This document shows, in pieces, positions 16,535 to 25,273 of a stretch of 42,833 nt of DNA; position 1 is the stretch's first letter; each line of letters opens with the position of its first letter. The stretch spans positions 1-42,833 of the forward strand of contig CALUTI010000010.1 of assembly GCA_944323695.1 (NCBI GenBank), written 5' to 3'. The DNA comes from Candidatus Gastranaerophilales bacterium (GTDB lineage Bacteria; Cyanobacteriota; Vampirovibrionia; Gastranaerophilales; Gastranaerophilaceae). The translations under genes were made by a program, and so were the position numbers. The notes under the pieces are model-generated. The model made no database searches. It was not told the DNA's origin and saw only the letters and a list, made by a program, of their open reading frames with translations.

Positions 16535-16687
16535 AGCAACGACACTAGTCATAGCAAGGGTTTCAGCTACCTCATTGAAAAATTGATCTTTTCCATATAT
16601 TTTTTTAATCATGACTTCATTATATTTGTTTTTAGCGTTTTGTCAATAGATTTACAAAAAAGTCCTACTTTTGTTGCAGTATTTTTA

Positions 16688-16830
16688 ATAACCCTCGCCC
16701 GAATTTCTAAATTCACTTACGTTCATTAAGAAATTCTACCCTCTCCCGGGGGAGAGGGTAATTTTGCAGGTCATCCTGAGGCTTTAGCCGAAGGATCTCT
16801 GGGATTCTTCGCTCGCGCTCAGAATGACAG
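16688..16830. repeat. Palindromic repeats between prepilin 2 and the GGDEF gene
   Basis: A copy of the CCCTCGCCCG-type element ending in a perfect 11-bp hairpin (16737-16747/16750-16760, taccctctccc and complement). It is followed by a second element at about 16770-16830 whose ends tcatcctgag and ctcagaatga nearly pair. Both are non-coding and of the dispersed kind seen at 8158 and 33205. The remaining gap to 16897 holds only a terminator. Confidence 0.7.
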
Positions 16831-16840
16831 GAAAAAATAG

Positions 16841-16859
16841 GTTGGGCTTTCAGCCCAAC
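16841..16859 (-). terminator. Probable terminator of the GGDEF/HD-GYP gene
   Basis: Perfect 8-bp stem 16841-16848/16852-16859 (gttgggct/agcccaac), loop ttc, followed on the minus strand by a T-rich run a few bases later. Confidence 0.65.
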
Positions 16860-16897
16860 AATAAATTCTTAGTGTCCTTCTATCTTAGTCACTTCAC

Positions 16898-18868
16898 TTA
16901 CACACTGGTAGAAAGAGACGGCGCAATAGATATAAAATGTCTGACCAAATCAGCATCCCATTGCGTGCCGGAGCCCATCTGTAAAATTTCGCATGCCTTT
17001 TCTACCGGCATACCTTTACGATAAGGTCTATCGCTAATCAATGCATGATAAGCATCCGCAACGGATACGATTCTTGCCGCAAGCGGAATTTTGTCACCCT
17101 TAAGCTGTTCCGGATAACCTTTTCCGTCAATACGTTCATGGTGATACTTAACAATCGGAATTAAATCTCTTAAAGCTTCATTTGGTTCAAGCACTTTTTC
17201 CGCACCGATTACAGGGTGCTGTTTCATGATTTCCCATTCATCGTCAAGCAATTTATCAGGTTTTTTCAAAACACTTTCAGGAATACCGATTTTACCAACG
17301 TCGTGCAATAAAGCACCTAATTTTATGCGCTCAACTTCTTCTTCCGGAAGATTAACCGCACGGGCAAGAGCTTCCGAATATCTGGAAACGGATGTTGAGT
17401 GATCCTTTGTATACGGATCTTTAGCATCAATTGCACCCGCTAAAGACGTTGCCATTTCCATCAAGTGATTGTGTGATTTTATTTGTTCATTATTGAATTT
17501 GTCAATTAATTCTTCTTCAAAATTAATACCGATTTGTGCATGACGCTTTGTTAAAATTTCGGCAAAAGAATTTAGCGCAACATCATCCCAGAAGTTATAA
17601 TCAGAAGAGCTTATAATTGCTGACATGCCTTCTTTATAACCTTTTGCCTGTGAAATATACATAGCTTGTTCCGCCAGAATAAGAAGTTTTTCCTGATCTT
17701 TTGTACATTCAGGGAAGGTCGAAATTCCGACGGCAACTTTTACAGGGCCAACATCATCCACAAAACAACATGAAAGACAATACGTAATATATTCCGCCAG
17801 ATATTTTGCCTCTTTTGTATCTGTATTCGGCATTATAATTGCGATTTCATCACCGCCGTATCTGCCGGCACTGTCTGACGGACGGATGTTTTGCTTTACT
17901 TTTTCAGCAACAAGTTTAATCACTTCATCGCCTTTTGCATGCCCGAGTTCACGGTTGATTTTTGAAATATTATTTACATCCAGCATTACAACTGAAAGTG
18001 AGGTCTTATTATCCTCAGCTTTTTGAAGTTCTGAAGATAATATTTCCTGGAATCCTCTATGGTTGTAAAGTGAAGTTAGGGTATCAGTGTTGGCGTATTT
18101 GTTTGTTTTTGCCATTAATTCGACATTGTGCATAAACATGGCAAGATAATTTGCAAAAAGCTCCAACAGATTAACATTAACGTTTGAGCTTTCTTTGCCC
18201 AAAATTAAAACACCTATACACTGGTTTACGGAAATCATAGGAAGAACTAATGCAGATGAGTTTTGCATATATGGAATGTTCAAAAATTTTATATCATCTC
18301 TGGAGACGGTCATTGAATTTTTAAAACATTTAATAACCGGGTTTGCATCATCTGACAATAATATTTTAGATGAGTAGGTTTCCCCGCGCTTTGTATATAA
18401 TTTTAAATTAATACATTTAGATTTTTCATGGAACATGCCAAACGCCGTAAAATTACAGTCCATTTGTTCATGCAATGTAGTATTAATTGCATTAAACATC
18501 TCATTCAATGAAGAACTCTGTTTGAATTTCTCGCCTAATTCCTGTAATAAATCAGCATAATTTATAATCTTATTATTTGTGGCAACAGGATTTGTTATGC
18601 CGCCGGAATACAGACGGTTATTAGTTCTGTAGGTGTTAAAATTATTGATTTTGGCAACAATACTATTAGTCTTATCAGAAAACGGATTAGAAACTTTTTC
18701 AGAAATCTCTGTATCCTGTTTGGGCGTGACAGATTTAACAATCCTGTCAACAATAGGATTCGATGCCTTGCCTAAAAGAGGATTTGAGCTTAAAGACTTT
18801 TTTTCAGTCTGCTTTTTATTATTTTCTACCTTATTTTTTTCCAAAACTGAGTTCCACCTACTTATCAT
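16898..18868 (-). CDS. Cyclic-di-GMP protein: GAF-GGDEF-HD-GYP
   Basis: A 656-residue cytoplasmic signalling protein. Residues 1-100 are Lys/Asn-rich and look disordered. A GAF-like sensor follows (about 105-250, ALVLPMISVNQCIGVLILG), then GGDEF (about 258-415; active-site RYGGDEI at 336-342), then HD-GYP (about 465-650; HD at 522-523 in LLHDVGKIGIP, and HHERIDGKGYP at 576-586). GGDEF makes cyclic-di-GMP and HD-GYP degrades it; both active sites look intact, although GGDEI replaces GGDEF. No membrane helix. It is a single gene next to the prepilin cluster, and c-di-GMP commonly controls pili, so a link is plausible but not shown. No Shine-Dalgarno is obvious. Confidence 0.92.
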   Translation of the reverse strand: MISRWNSVLEKNKVENNKKQTEKKSLSSNPLLGKASNPIVDRIVKSVTPKQDTEISEKVSNPFSDKTNSIVAKINNFNTYRTNNRLYSGGITNPVATNNKIINYADLLQELGEKFKQSSSLNEMFNAINTTLHEQMDCNFTAFGMFHEKSKCINLKLYTKRGETYSSKILLSDDANPVIKCFKNSMTVSRDDIKFLNIPYMQNSSALVLPMISVNQCIGVLILGKESSNVNVNLLELFANYLAMFMHNVELMAKTNKYANTDTLTSLYNHRGFQEILSSELQKAEDNKTSLSVVMLDVNNISKINRELGHAKGDEVIKLVAEKVKQNIRPSDSAGRYGGDEIAIIMPNTDTKEAKYLAEYITYCLSCCFVDDVGPVKVAVGISTFPECTKDQEKLLILAEQAMYISQAKGYKEGMSAIISSSDYNFWDDVALNSFAEILTKRHAQIGINFEEELIDKFNNEQIKSHNHLMEMATSLAGAIDAKDPYTKDHSTSVSRYSEALARAVNLPEEEVERIKLGALLHDVGKIGIPESVLKKPDKLLDDEWEIMKQHPVIGAEKVLEPNEALRDLIPIVKYHHERIDGKGYPEQLKGDKIPLAARIVSVADAYHALISDRPYRKGMPVEKACEILQMGSGTQWDADLVRHFISIAPSLSTSV

Positions 18869-19104
18869 GCTAAACCGTCGAGCCGCATTTTTTTGTTAGC
18901 TTAACTTATAAATTTAACATTACTTAAAATAATTTTACACTATTTTTACTCTTATGCAATACGCTATTTAGATGGCAAAATACGACAATTATAATATTTC
19001 TTACTATAATTGCTGAGATTTATTTCATAAACACTTACCCTATTTTTGGTATAACTCTTTTTTTATATTTTTTCTAGTGATAATATTTTAAATTTTACAA
19101 AAAT

Positions 19105-19119
19105 TAAGAATTATTCTCA
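19105..19119 (-). promoter_or_regulatory. Possible Fur-type operator before the ArsB/NhaD gene
   Basis: The 316-base gap 18869-19184 is AT-rich and holds no gene. On the minus strand 19119-19105 reads TGAGAATAATTCTTA, matching the 7-1-7 Fur core TGATAATnATTATCA at 11 of 14 positions. In AT-rich DNA this is weak evidence. A wider inverted repeat ttaagaat/attcttaa surrounds it. A TATAAA box (19162-19167) and AAGGAG (19173-19178) lead to the ATG at 19185. Confidence 0.25.
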
Positions 19120-19184
19120 TAATTATATTCTTAATAGACATTTTATCAATTAATATGATATTATAAAACAATAAGGAGTTAATC

Positions 19185-20522
19185 ATGTTTAATAATTTTA
19201 TAACAACACATGCAATGGTAATTTCAGGCGCAATTCTTTTAATTGCATATATATTTATTGCAACGGAAAAAATCCAAAAATCCGTTGTGGCATTAGTCGG
19301 CGCAGGTTTAACACTTTTACTGGGCTTATTACCGTTTCACGCGCATTACGATGAGGCTGCCGGAGTTTATGTAAAATCTGTTTTTGAATACATATCCTTT
19401 GATGTCATATTTCTGCTTGTCGGTATGATGATTTTAGTTGAAATTGCAAGTAAAAGCGGAGTTTTTAAATGGATGGCACTGGAACTTTTAAAAATGACAA
19501 AAGGTCATCCAAAATGGGTTCTTTTCACTCTTGCGGCATTTACAGCGGTTGCATCCGCATTTTTGGACAACGTAACAACTGTTGTGTTAATGATGCCCGT
19601 GACTTTTGTAATCGCAAATGAGCTTGATATTGATCCTGTGCCGTTTTTAATAACGGAAGTTCTGGCATCAAATATAGGTGGAACCGCCACTCTTATCGGA
19701 GATCCACCAAATATTATCATTGGTGCAAAAGCAGGATTAAGCTTTATGGACTTTATATATGAGTTAACGGATATTGTAGCAATAATATTTTTGGTATCTA
19801 CTTGTGTACTTATTTTTATGTTTAGAAAACAGCTTGTTTCAACACCTGAAAAAATGACGCATGTGGCAAACATAGACAATTCAAAAACAATTACCGACAA
19901 AAAATTAATGATACGTTCAATGGTTGTCCTATTCCTTGTTATTCTGGGTTTTGTAACCCATGATATGACAGGCATTCCGGCATATGTATTTGCTCTTGCA
20001 GGTGCTGCAATCCTCTTAATTTTTGAAAAACCAAAAGAAATTTACGAAAATGTGGAATGGATGACAATATTTTTCTTTATTGGTCTATTTATTATAATAG
20101 GTGGATTTGAGGCAAACGGAGGCATAAGCTTTTTGGCAGACAAATTAATTGAGCTTACGCAAGGTAGCCTTACTGCAGCAACAATGTTAATTCTTTGGGG
20201 CTCCGGTATTTTATCAGGGATAGTGGATAATATTCCATATACAGCTACAATGGCACCTTTGATTGCAGAAGTACAGCACACTATGCCATTTGCCGCACAT
20301 ATTCATGAACACCATCCATTATGGTGGTCTCTTTCTTTGGGTGCCTGTCTTGGCGGAAACCTCACAATTATCGGTGCCGCTGCAAATGTTATTGTGAGCG
20401 AAACTGCAGCATCTAAAAATTATCCTATAACATTTATGCGATTTATGAAATACGGTGCTTTAGTAACTTTCATTTCACTTACATTAAGCTCTATCTATCT
20501 TTATTTAAGATATTTACGCTAA
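19185..20522 (+). CDS. ArsB/NhaD-family ion transporter
   Basis: A 445-residue integral membrane protein with about 11-12 hydrophobic helices, of the ion transporter superfamily that includes ArsB, NhaD and the P/OCA2 permease. The first half-repeat contains ASAFLDNVTTVVLMMPVT and NIGGTATLIGDPPNIIIG; the second half repeats the pattern with GIVDNIPYTATMAPLIAE and LGGNLTIIGAAANVI. These paired hairpin loops form the transport site. A charged cytoplasmic loop separates the halves (about 215-245). The substrate could be Na+/H+, arsenite or an organic anion; no arsR or arsA neighbour argues for arsenite. A Shine-Dalgarno AAGGAG precedes the ATG. It converges with the glycosyltransferase gene. Confidence 0.85.
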   Translation: MFNNFITTHAMVISGAILLIAYIFIATEKIQKSVVALVGAGLTLLLGLLPFHAHYDEAAGVYVKSVFEYISFDVIFLLVGMMILVEIASKSGVFKWMALELLKMTKGHPKWVLFTLAAFTAVASAFLDNVTTVVLMMPVTFVIANELDIDPVPFLITEVLASNIGGTATLIGDPPNIIIGAKAGLSFMDFIYELTDIVAIIFLVSTCVLIFMFRKQLVSTPEKMTHVANIDNSKTITDKKLMIRSMVVLFLVILGFVTHDMTGIPAYVFALAGAAILLIFEKPKEIYENVEWMTIFFFIGLFIIIGGFEANGGISFLADKLIELTQGSLTAATMLILWGSGILSGIVDNIPYTATMAPLIAEVQHTMPFAAHIHEHHPLWWSLSLGACLGGNLTIIGAAANVIVSETAASKNYPITFMRFMKYGALVTFISLTLSSIYLYLRYLR

Positions 20523-20527
20523 AATTT

Positions 20528-22204
20528 TTATTTACCTTTTATAAGATGATAACGGCGGCCGGTTTTTATAATATCATACTGTTCGCCGTTCATAACTCTG
20601 TCGAGATCGCGCTTTAAGATTACTACGACTTTATTTTTATCTTTAAGCATCTCTTTTGATTCTTCATCTTCTCTGTAATCGACTTTCTTGCCGCCGTAAT
20701 ATAACAGAGAATATTTACGTTCAAGATTAACCGCGCCTATGTCATAGTTGTTTTCTTTTGCATATTGAGCAAATTGTATCAAATCATTTTGGCCGAATGC
20801 ATAATCAACTTCAAAAAATTCTTCAGTCGCAAAAGCCGAAACAAAAAGAATAAACCCTGCTAAAACCGCAAAAAGCGCATAAGGTTTGTGTTTTTTCGTA
20901 AAATATATTGTCAATACACCTACAACAAATAATACAACTATACAGAACCACTTTATAGTCAAAATATCCTGATAAAGCTGTGACGGTAAATATAACGGGG
21001 TACATAATCCGGCAATAAATGCAACAAGAACAATTCCACCTAATATATAGGATGAAATATCAAGTTGTTTTTTAAAATTATCATAATGATTCCAGATATA
21101 ACCACCTATAAATGCCGCGGATATATATATCGGAAGAAGATATGTTATAAGCTTTGTGCTTGAGATTGAAAAGAAAACCATAATCCACAAAAATGTTATG
21201 GAATTTAAATAAAGAAACTTTTGTTCATCTGTCAAAGTTTCATAATTATATATTTTAATTGACTTAAATTTTGCAACAATGGCTGCGATAAATGAAAAAA
21301 TCCAAGGGAAAAAGCCCCACAATAAAGTTATAATAAAGAAATAAAACGGCTGTTCACGACCTATGTAATCAGAGGTGAAAAACCTTTCTATATGATGTTT
21401 TATAATATATTCTTTAAAAAACAGCGGGTCATGAATTTTAAACATCAAAGCATGCCAAGGTACAACTACCAGCAAAAATAAAATCATACCGGGGATCCAA
21501 TATACAGGCTTAAAAAGCTCTTTAAAACGTTTCGTTGCAATAGCAGTAAAAAACATTGTCCCGAAAGGAACAACAAAACCCGGAATTCCTTTTGCCATTA
21601 CCGCTAAACCTGAAAATATATAAAACAGCCACCAAAAATATTTTTTATTCTGCTCCTTACAAAAATAAGTTAATAATCCAAAACAAACTGAAAATGCCGT
21701 GCACATTGCAAGAACAATATCAAGAATTGCAAATTTTGCCAGAATTACAAATTCCAAACTTGTTGCAAGGATTAATGCTGACAATACACCGAATTTTCTT
21801 GATACAATTTTGCGTCCTGTAAAATACACAAGAAAACATGTTAATGTACCATACAAAGCTACCGGAAATCTTGCGGTGAATTCATTTATCTTTCCAAACA
21901 GCGCAAAAAATAAGCACTCACCCCAAAAATATAACGGAGGTTTTTCAAAGAAATATTCCCCATTCAAATAAAGTGTCATGAAATCTTTTGATTGAAACAT
22001 ATCACGTGCCATTGAAACATATCTTGTTTCATCAACATCCATCAATGCGTATGTTCCTATATCATTAAAAAATATATAATAAAAAGCAATTAATAACCCT
22101 ATTATAGTAAACAATTCAGGATGAGCCGCAATAAAATTCCATAATTTGCTATTCTTAATTCCAATCAGTTTGTTATTTAAATTTTTTATAATTCCCATAA
22201 TCAA
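20528..22204 (-). CDS. GT39 / ArnT-like membrane glycosyltransferase
   Basis: A 558-residue membrane protein with about 11-12 helices and a soluble C-terminal domain (about 455-558). The first periplasmic loop carries DVDETRY (56-62), the acidic catalytic motif of GT39/ArnT enzymes, then GEYFFEKPPLYFW, also typical. Such enzymes move a sugar from a polyprenyl-phosphate donor to lipid A, protein or another acceptor on the outer face of the membrane. The acceptor is unknown; transfer to pilins or surface proteins is possible. The start may be M1 or M3; no good Shine-Dalgarno is seen. The stop lies 5 bases from that of the convergent transporter gene. Confidence 0.85.
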   Translation of the reverse strand: MIMGIIKNLNNKLIGIKNSKLWNFIAAHPELFTIIGLLIAFYYIFFNDIGTYALMDVDETRYVSMARDMFQSKDFMTLYLNGEYFFEKPPLYFWGECLFFALFGKINEFTARFPVALYGTLTCFLVYFTGRKIVSRKFGVLSALILATSLEFVILAKFAILDIVLAMCTAFSVCFGLLTYFCKEQNKKYFWWLFYIFSGLAVMAKGIPGFVVPFGTMFFTAIATKRFKELFKPVYWIPGMILFLLVVVPWHALMFKIHDPLFFKEYIIKHHIERFFTSDYIGREQPFYFFIITLLWGFFPWIFSFIAAIVAKFKSIKIYNYETLTDEQKFLYLNSITFLWIMVFFSISSTKLITYLLPIYISAAFIGGYIWNHYDNFKKQLDISSYILGGIVLVAFIAGLCTPLYLPSQLYQDILTIKWFCIVVLFVVGVLTIYFTKKHKPYALFAVLAGFILFVSAFATEEFFEVDYAFGQNDLIQFAQYAKENNYDIGAVNLERKYSLLYYGGKKVDYREDEESKEMLKDKNKVVVILKRDLDRVMNGEQYDIIKTGRRYHLIKGK

Positions 22205-22251
22205 AAATCCAATCTCTCTACTTTGTCGATTATATACCAGTCAATGTTTAG

Positions 22252-22280
22252 TTGCAATATATTGATAAGTATTATAAAAT
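22252..22280 (+). promoter_or_regulatory. Promoter of the carbonic anhydrase gene, leaderless arrangement
   Basis: TTGCAA (22252-22257), 17-base spacer, TAAAAT (22275-22280), then 6 bases to the ATG at 22287. There is no Shine-Dalgarno. An overlapping TATAAA at 22273 would give a 15-base spacer. Confidence 0.6.
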
Positions 22281-22286
22281 AAATTT

Positions 22287-22871
22287 ATGATACCTGAAAA
22301 ATCAAAAAAAGAACTGGAAAAACTTTTAAATGGCAATAAAAACTTTGTAAACGGCACACCAACCGCAAAAAACATGTGCCTTGAAACGTTAAAGAAATTT
22401 GCCTATCATCAAGAACCTTATGCGTGTGTATTAACATGCTCTGATTCAAGGGTAGTGCCGGAAATTATCTTTGACTGTGGAATTGGCGAGCTTTTTGTAG
22501 TAAGAGTTGCCGGTATGACAACAGGAGCTAATGTTGTTGAAAGTATAGAATATGCGGTAAAAAAATTACAAGTTCCGTTGTTAATTCTTCTCGGACATGA
22601 CGACTGCGGGGTTATGAAGTATGCAAAAGAGCATTACCCTGAGCCTATGAATGACTTTTCATCAATATTAAAATGTGTTTATCCTGTATTGGATAAGAAA
22701 GAGGACATAACCTGCCACAACTTTTTTGCACAGGAGCACACAAAATGGGTTGAAGATTATTTAATGAAACATTCCGTTATCATTAATGACGCAGTAAAAA
22801 ACAATGAGTTATATATTGCAAAATGTCATTTTAACCACGACAGCGGATATGTTGAATTATTAGAGGAGTAA
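22287..22871 (+). CDS. Beta-class carbonic anhydrase
   Basis: A 194-residue zinc enzyme that interconverts CO2 and bicarbonate. Zinc ligands C51 and D53 lie in CSDSR (51-55); H104 and C107 lie in GHDDCG (103-108). GELFVVRVAG and the following helices are family-typical. Length is slightly short of average but complete. No signal peptide, so cytoplasmic, likely supplying bicarbonate for carboxylations. The downstream Cys-rich peptide gene begins 4 bases after the stop, with its Shine-Dalgarno inside this gene's end, so the two are cotranscribed. Confidence 0.93.
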   Translation: MIPEKSKKELEKLLNGNKNFVNGTPTAKNMCLETLKKFAYHQEPYACVLTCSDSRVVPEIIFDCGIGELFVVRVAGMTTGANVVESIEYAVKKLQVPLLILLGHDDCGVMKYAKEHYPEPMNDFSSILKCVYPVLDKKEDITCHNFFAQEHTKWVEDYLMKHSVIINDAVKNNELYIAKCHFNHDSGYVELLEE

Positions 22872-22875
22872 AGTA

Positions 22876-23064
22876 ATGAAAAATGCATTAATTATTCTTT
22901 TACTTTTAAGCATTTGTACAGGAGCAAGCTGGGCAGTAATGACAAGTTTTGATATTCTAAACCGCCGCGGCTGCTGTTCAAGTCATGGCGGGGTCTGCGG
23001 ATGCTCAGGCGGAAGCGCAAAATGCTGCGACGGAACACTCAGCCCCACCTGCGGCTGCGACTAG
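22876..23064 (+). CDS. Small exported cysteine-rich peptide
   Basis: A 62-residue protein with a signal peptide (ALIILLLLSICTGASWA, cleaved near residue 20) and a mature part holding nine cysteines in the pattern GCCSSHGGVCGC...KCCDGTLSPTCGC. The motif GCCSxHGGVCGC with CCDGTLSPxC is one that I recognise from small uncharacterised bacterial proteins, probably disulfide-bonded or metal-binding outside the cytoplasm. AGGAG precedes the ATG. Cotranscription with a carbonic anhydrase is unusual; a role in zinc delivery is speculation. Confidence 0.75.
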   Translation: MKNALIILLLLSICTGASWAVMTSFDILNRRGCCSSHGGVCGCSGGSAKCCDGTLSPTCGCD

Positions 23065-23070
23065 AAAACA

Positions 23071-23373
23071 TTATAGTATTGAACAAATATCCTGATACGT
23101 AGTTAATACTCTCAATATCCTTAAAATTTTGTCATCAATTATTCTATAAATTACTAAATAATTCTTTTTAACTATATAAAATTTTACATCCAAATATGTA
23201 AAATCTTCTCTTATTTTTCCAAGATTTGGATGTTTACATAAAGTTTCAAATGTTTTGTTAAATAATTTTACAAATTTTATTGCTGCATTTTTATTATCTT
23301 GAGCAATATAATCAGAAATTATTTCAATATCATTATATGCTTTACCTGTAATTTCAAGTTTCAAACTATTCAT
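23071..23373 (-). CDS. RelE/ParE-family toxin
   Basis: A 100-residue basic protein of the RelE/ParE superfamily. Visible features are the N-terminal strand-helix (LEITGKAYNDIEIISDYIA), the HPNLGK loop, and the C-terminal strands YIVKKNYLVIYRIIDDKILRI. Relatives either poison DNA gyrase (ParE) or cleave mRNA on the ribosome (RelE). It overlaps the antitoxin gene by 8 bases, antitoxin first, the normal order. The gene ends 6 bases from the convergent Cys-rich peptide gene. Confidence 0.85.
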   Translation of the reverse strand: MNSLKLEITGKAYNDIEIISDYIAQDNKNAAIKFVKLFNKTFETLCKHPNLGKIREDFTYLDVKFYIVKKNYLVIYRIIDDKILRILRVLTTYQDICSIL

Positions 23374-23602
23374 ATTTTTTTATTAACTTTTCCATAGCGG
23401 AATGCCCGTCTAAAATTACAGTATCATTCCAACCTTCTTCAATTTCTTTGTTTAATTGCACAATTCTTTCCTGTGAAATTCTGTCTTTTGAAGCCATCAT
23501 TCTTAATGCTTCTCTGATAACTTCGCTTACGGAATTGTATAAGCCTGATGCAACTTTGTCCTGCACAAATTTTTCTAATGTCGGAGTTAATGATATGTTC
23601 AT
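23366..23602 (-). CDS. ParD-type antitoxin
   Basis: A 78-residue ribbon-helix-helix antitoxin (MNISLTPTLEKFVQDKVAS, then YNSVSEVIREALRMM), with a C-terminal tail that would wrap the toxin. The frame is open to 23623, but ATG 23602 is preferred: GAGG stands 7 bases upstream and the family starts with this block. It would repress its own promoter by binding the palindrome at 23634-23658. Confidence 0.87.
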   Translation of the reverse strand: MNISLTPTLEKFVQDKVASGLYNSVSEVIREALRMMASKDRISQERIVQLNKEIEEGWNDTVILDGHSAMEKLIKKYE

Positions 23603-23633
23603 ACTATACCTCATTAATAACAAATTATATCTT

Positions 23634-23663
23634 AATTATAACAAAAATTGTTATAATTTTCAA
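23634..23663 (-). promoter_or_regulatory. parDE promoter with overlapping operator
   Basis: Minus strand TTGAAA (23663-23658), 17-base spacer, TATAAT (23640-23635). A perfect 11-bp inverted repeat, 23634-23644/23648-23658 with a 3-base centre, spans the entire spacer and -10 box. This is the expected place for ParD autoregulation. Confidence 0.75.
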
Positions 23664-23672
23664 GTATACATA

Positions 23673-23700
23673 ATTAAAGGCTCTAAAAAGAGCCTTTAAT
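23673..23700. terminator. Terminator of the ferritin-like operon
   Basis: Perfect 12-bp stem 23673-23684/23689-23700 with an AAAA loop and AT-rich outer arms giving a T run on both strands. It overlaps the stop codon of the small membrane protein gene. Confidence 0.85.
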
Positions 23701-23950
23701 TATTGCATATTTTCCATTCCATCTGCTCATAGAGTTTTTGGAGTTTATCATGTTTAGCGAGACGTTTTTCGGTAGCTGCAATTGCCTTGTTCATGTCGTG
23801 TGTAATCTTTTTAAACATGTCGATTGTATATTGACCCGTATGAAGTTTTGCTATACGGCGTTCTTTTTTCTTTTTGATTAGAAGCAATACCATAACCGCA
23901 CCGGCTGTTACAGCCGCAGCGCCTAATATTATTCCTGTTACTTTGTTCAT
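23696..23950 (-). CDS. Small single-pass membrane protein
   Basis: An 84-residue protein with one N-terminal membrane helix (about 5-25, GIILGAAAVTAGAVMVLLLI), a basic stop-transfer cluster KKKKERR, and a helical cytoplasmic tail (about 45-80, DMNKAIAATEKRLAKHDKL) that may form a coiled coil. I do not recognise a family. It follows the ferritin-like gene by 3 bases and probably works with it, for instance as a membrane anchor; this is inference from the layout. Confidence 0.65.
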   Translation of the reverse strand: MNKVTGIILGAAAVTAGAVMVLLLIKKKKERRIAKLHTGQYTIDMFKKITHDMNKAIAATEKRLAKHDKLQKLYEQMEWKICNN

Positions 23951-23953
23951 AAT

Positions 23954-25261
23954 TTATTCCTCCTCAAAGTTATAAACTTCAACATCTGTCATGCGTTCAT
24001 ATTCAGCAACGGAAACAGTATCCGGTGCTTGAGCTTTTCTTTCCAAGCCTCTTTCAAGAAGCTCAGGCTGTTTTTTAACAAGCTTTTTATCCGCACAGAC
24101 TATATCTCGATTAAGGGTTGATTTAATAAGCCGAATTGTTTTTTCAGTCGGAGCTCCCTTGCCGTTCATTGCTTTTTGAGCCTCGTAGCTTGCCCAGGTG
24201 TCAGGAAGCTTATCAATAGTTGTATAACCCAAATTTTCATCAAGACGTTTGCCGACTTCATTTTCCAGAATATTTGTTACATATTCTTTCTGGCTTTCAA
24301 AATGACATGGCAATATAATATCCGTGCCGATAATTTCTTCAGGATCACGGTTTTCGTGCTTTTTGAAAATCTCTGCAGCAGCTTGCAAATGACCGATTTC
24401 CATAGCAAGCATTTCTTCCCAAATGAGTTTAAGACGCTTGTCTATTTCATCAACATAGCAATTGTAATAGTTACAAACCTCCGTAAATTCATGGATGAGC
24501 CATTTTTCAAGCGGGGTTTCCGTAGGGTCAATTAAAGACTCATACATGGTGACGTGTTCTTCTTCAACGTCGCAAATTTCAGCGTAAGTTTTTTTCAAAT
24601 CATCATTTCCGTACATAAAACCGTGTTCGGCGTAATAATTATGGGTTTGCTGCTCGCCTGATACCAGCGTTAAAATATTAACCTTTGTCTGCGGAGCGGC
24701 AGTATTTTTATCGTAGTGTTTTCTAAGCCTTACCGCGTTATCATTATGGTGGTTTTGGGTCGGTCTGCCGATTACAACATCCGTCATCCCCTGCAAAATA
24801 TCATCCGGATTGTTCCCTTCATACATATAAGCCCACTGGGCATATCTATACAAGTGGTCGAAGTCTTCTAACAAACCAAAATCGTAAGTTTCTTTAACAT
24901 ATTCATCGGGTTCATTTTGAGCAAGCCATGCCGTTAAATCTACTGCAACCTGTTCATAACCTAAAGTTGTATCAAGCACGGTTTGATTTACAGGCGAAAG
25001 CCAGTTAACAGTCGTCTGCTGCATATCTTCAATACGGCGGATTTTTGCAAGCAAAACTTTCAAATCCTGATTTTCACATTTTCTTGCAAAACAATGTTTA
25101 AAGCCCCAGGCTTCCGTTTCTATACCGTTCATCAAAATTTGTCTTGTTCTTGTATAGCAGTCAACCTCCATCCTTTTATATGGTCTTTTAACAATATCAT
25201 GCCAGGATTTTAACTGTTTTTCTATTGGAATTCCCTTTTCTTTTAATGCATTAAATGTCAT
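23954..25261 (-). CDS. Ferritin-like domain protein
   Basis: A 435-residue soluble protein built of long helices. Repeated E-x-x-H motifs (EDFDH around 135, EEEHV around 237, EIGHL around 293) with further Glu residues (GYEQ near 103, HEFTE near 257) look like two or more four-helix di-iron units of the ferritin/rubrerythrin type. The C-terminal 100 residues are outside this core. The family is known only as uncharacterised ferritin-like proteins. It might bind iron, reduce peroxide or oxidise a substrate. It is followed at once by a small membrane protein gene. The ferritin gene at 27004 is separate and on the other strand. Confidence 0.65.
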   Translation of the reverse strand: MTFNALKEKGIPIEKQLKSWHDIVKRPYKRMEVDCYTRTRQILMNGIETEAWGFKHCFARKCENQDLKVLLAKIRRIEDMQQTTVNWLSPVNQTVLDTTLGYEQVAVDLTAWLAQNEPDEYVKETYDFGLLEDFDHLYRYAQWAYMYEGNNPDDILQGMTDVVIGRPTQNHHNDNAVRLRKHYDKNTAAPQTKVNILTLVSGEQQTHNYYAEHGFMYGNDDLKKTYAEICDVEEEHVTMYESLIDPTETPLEKWLIHEFTEVCNYYNCYVDEIDKRLKLIWEEMLAMEIGHLQAAAEIFKKHENRDPEEIIGTDIILPCHFESQKEYVTNILENEVGKRLDENLGYTTIDKLPDTWASYEAQKAMNGKGAPTEKTIRLIKSTLNRDIVCADKKLVKKQPELLERGLERKAQAPDTVSVAEYERMTDVEVYNFEEE

Positions 25262-25273
25262 AGTTCTCCTTTC

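Noticed and set aside
16342-16545. A 67-codon minus-strand frame over the poly-G promoter of prepilin 2
   Set aside because: It spans the promoter and leader, and the matching region of prepilin 1 has no equivalent frame.
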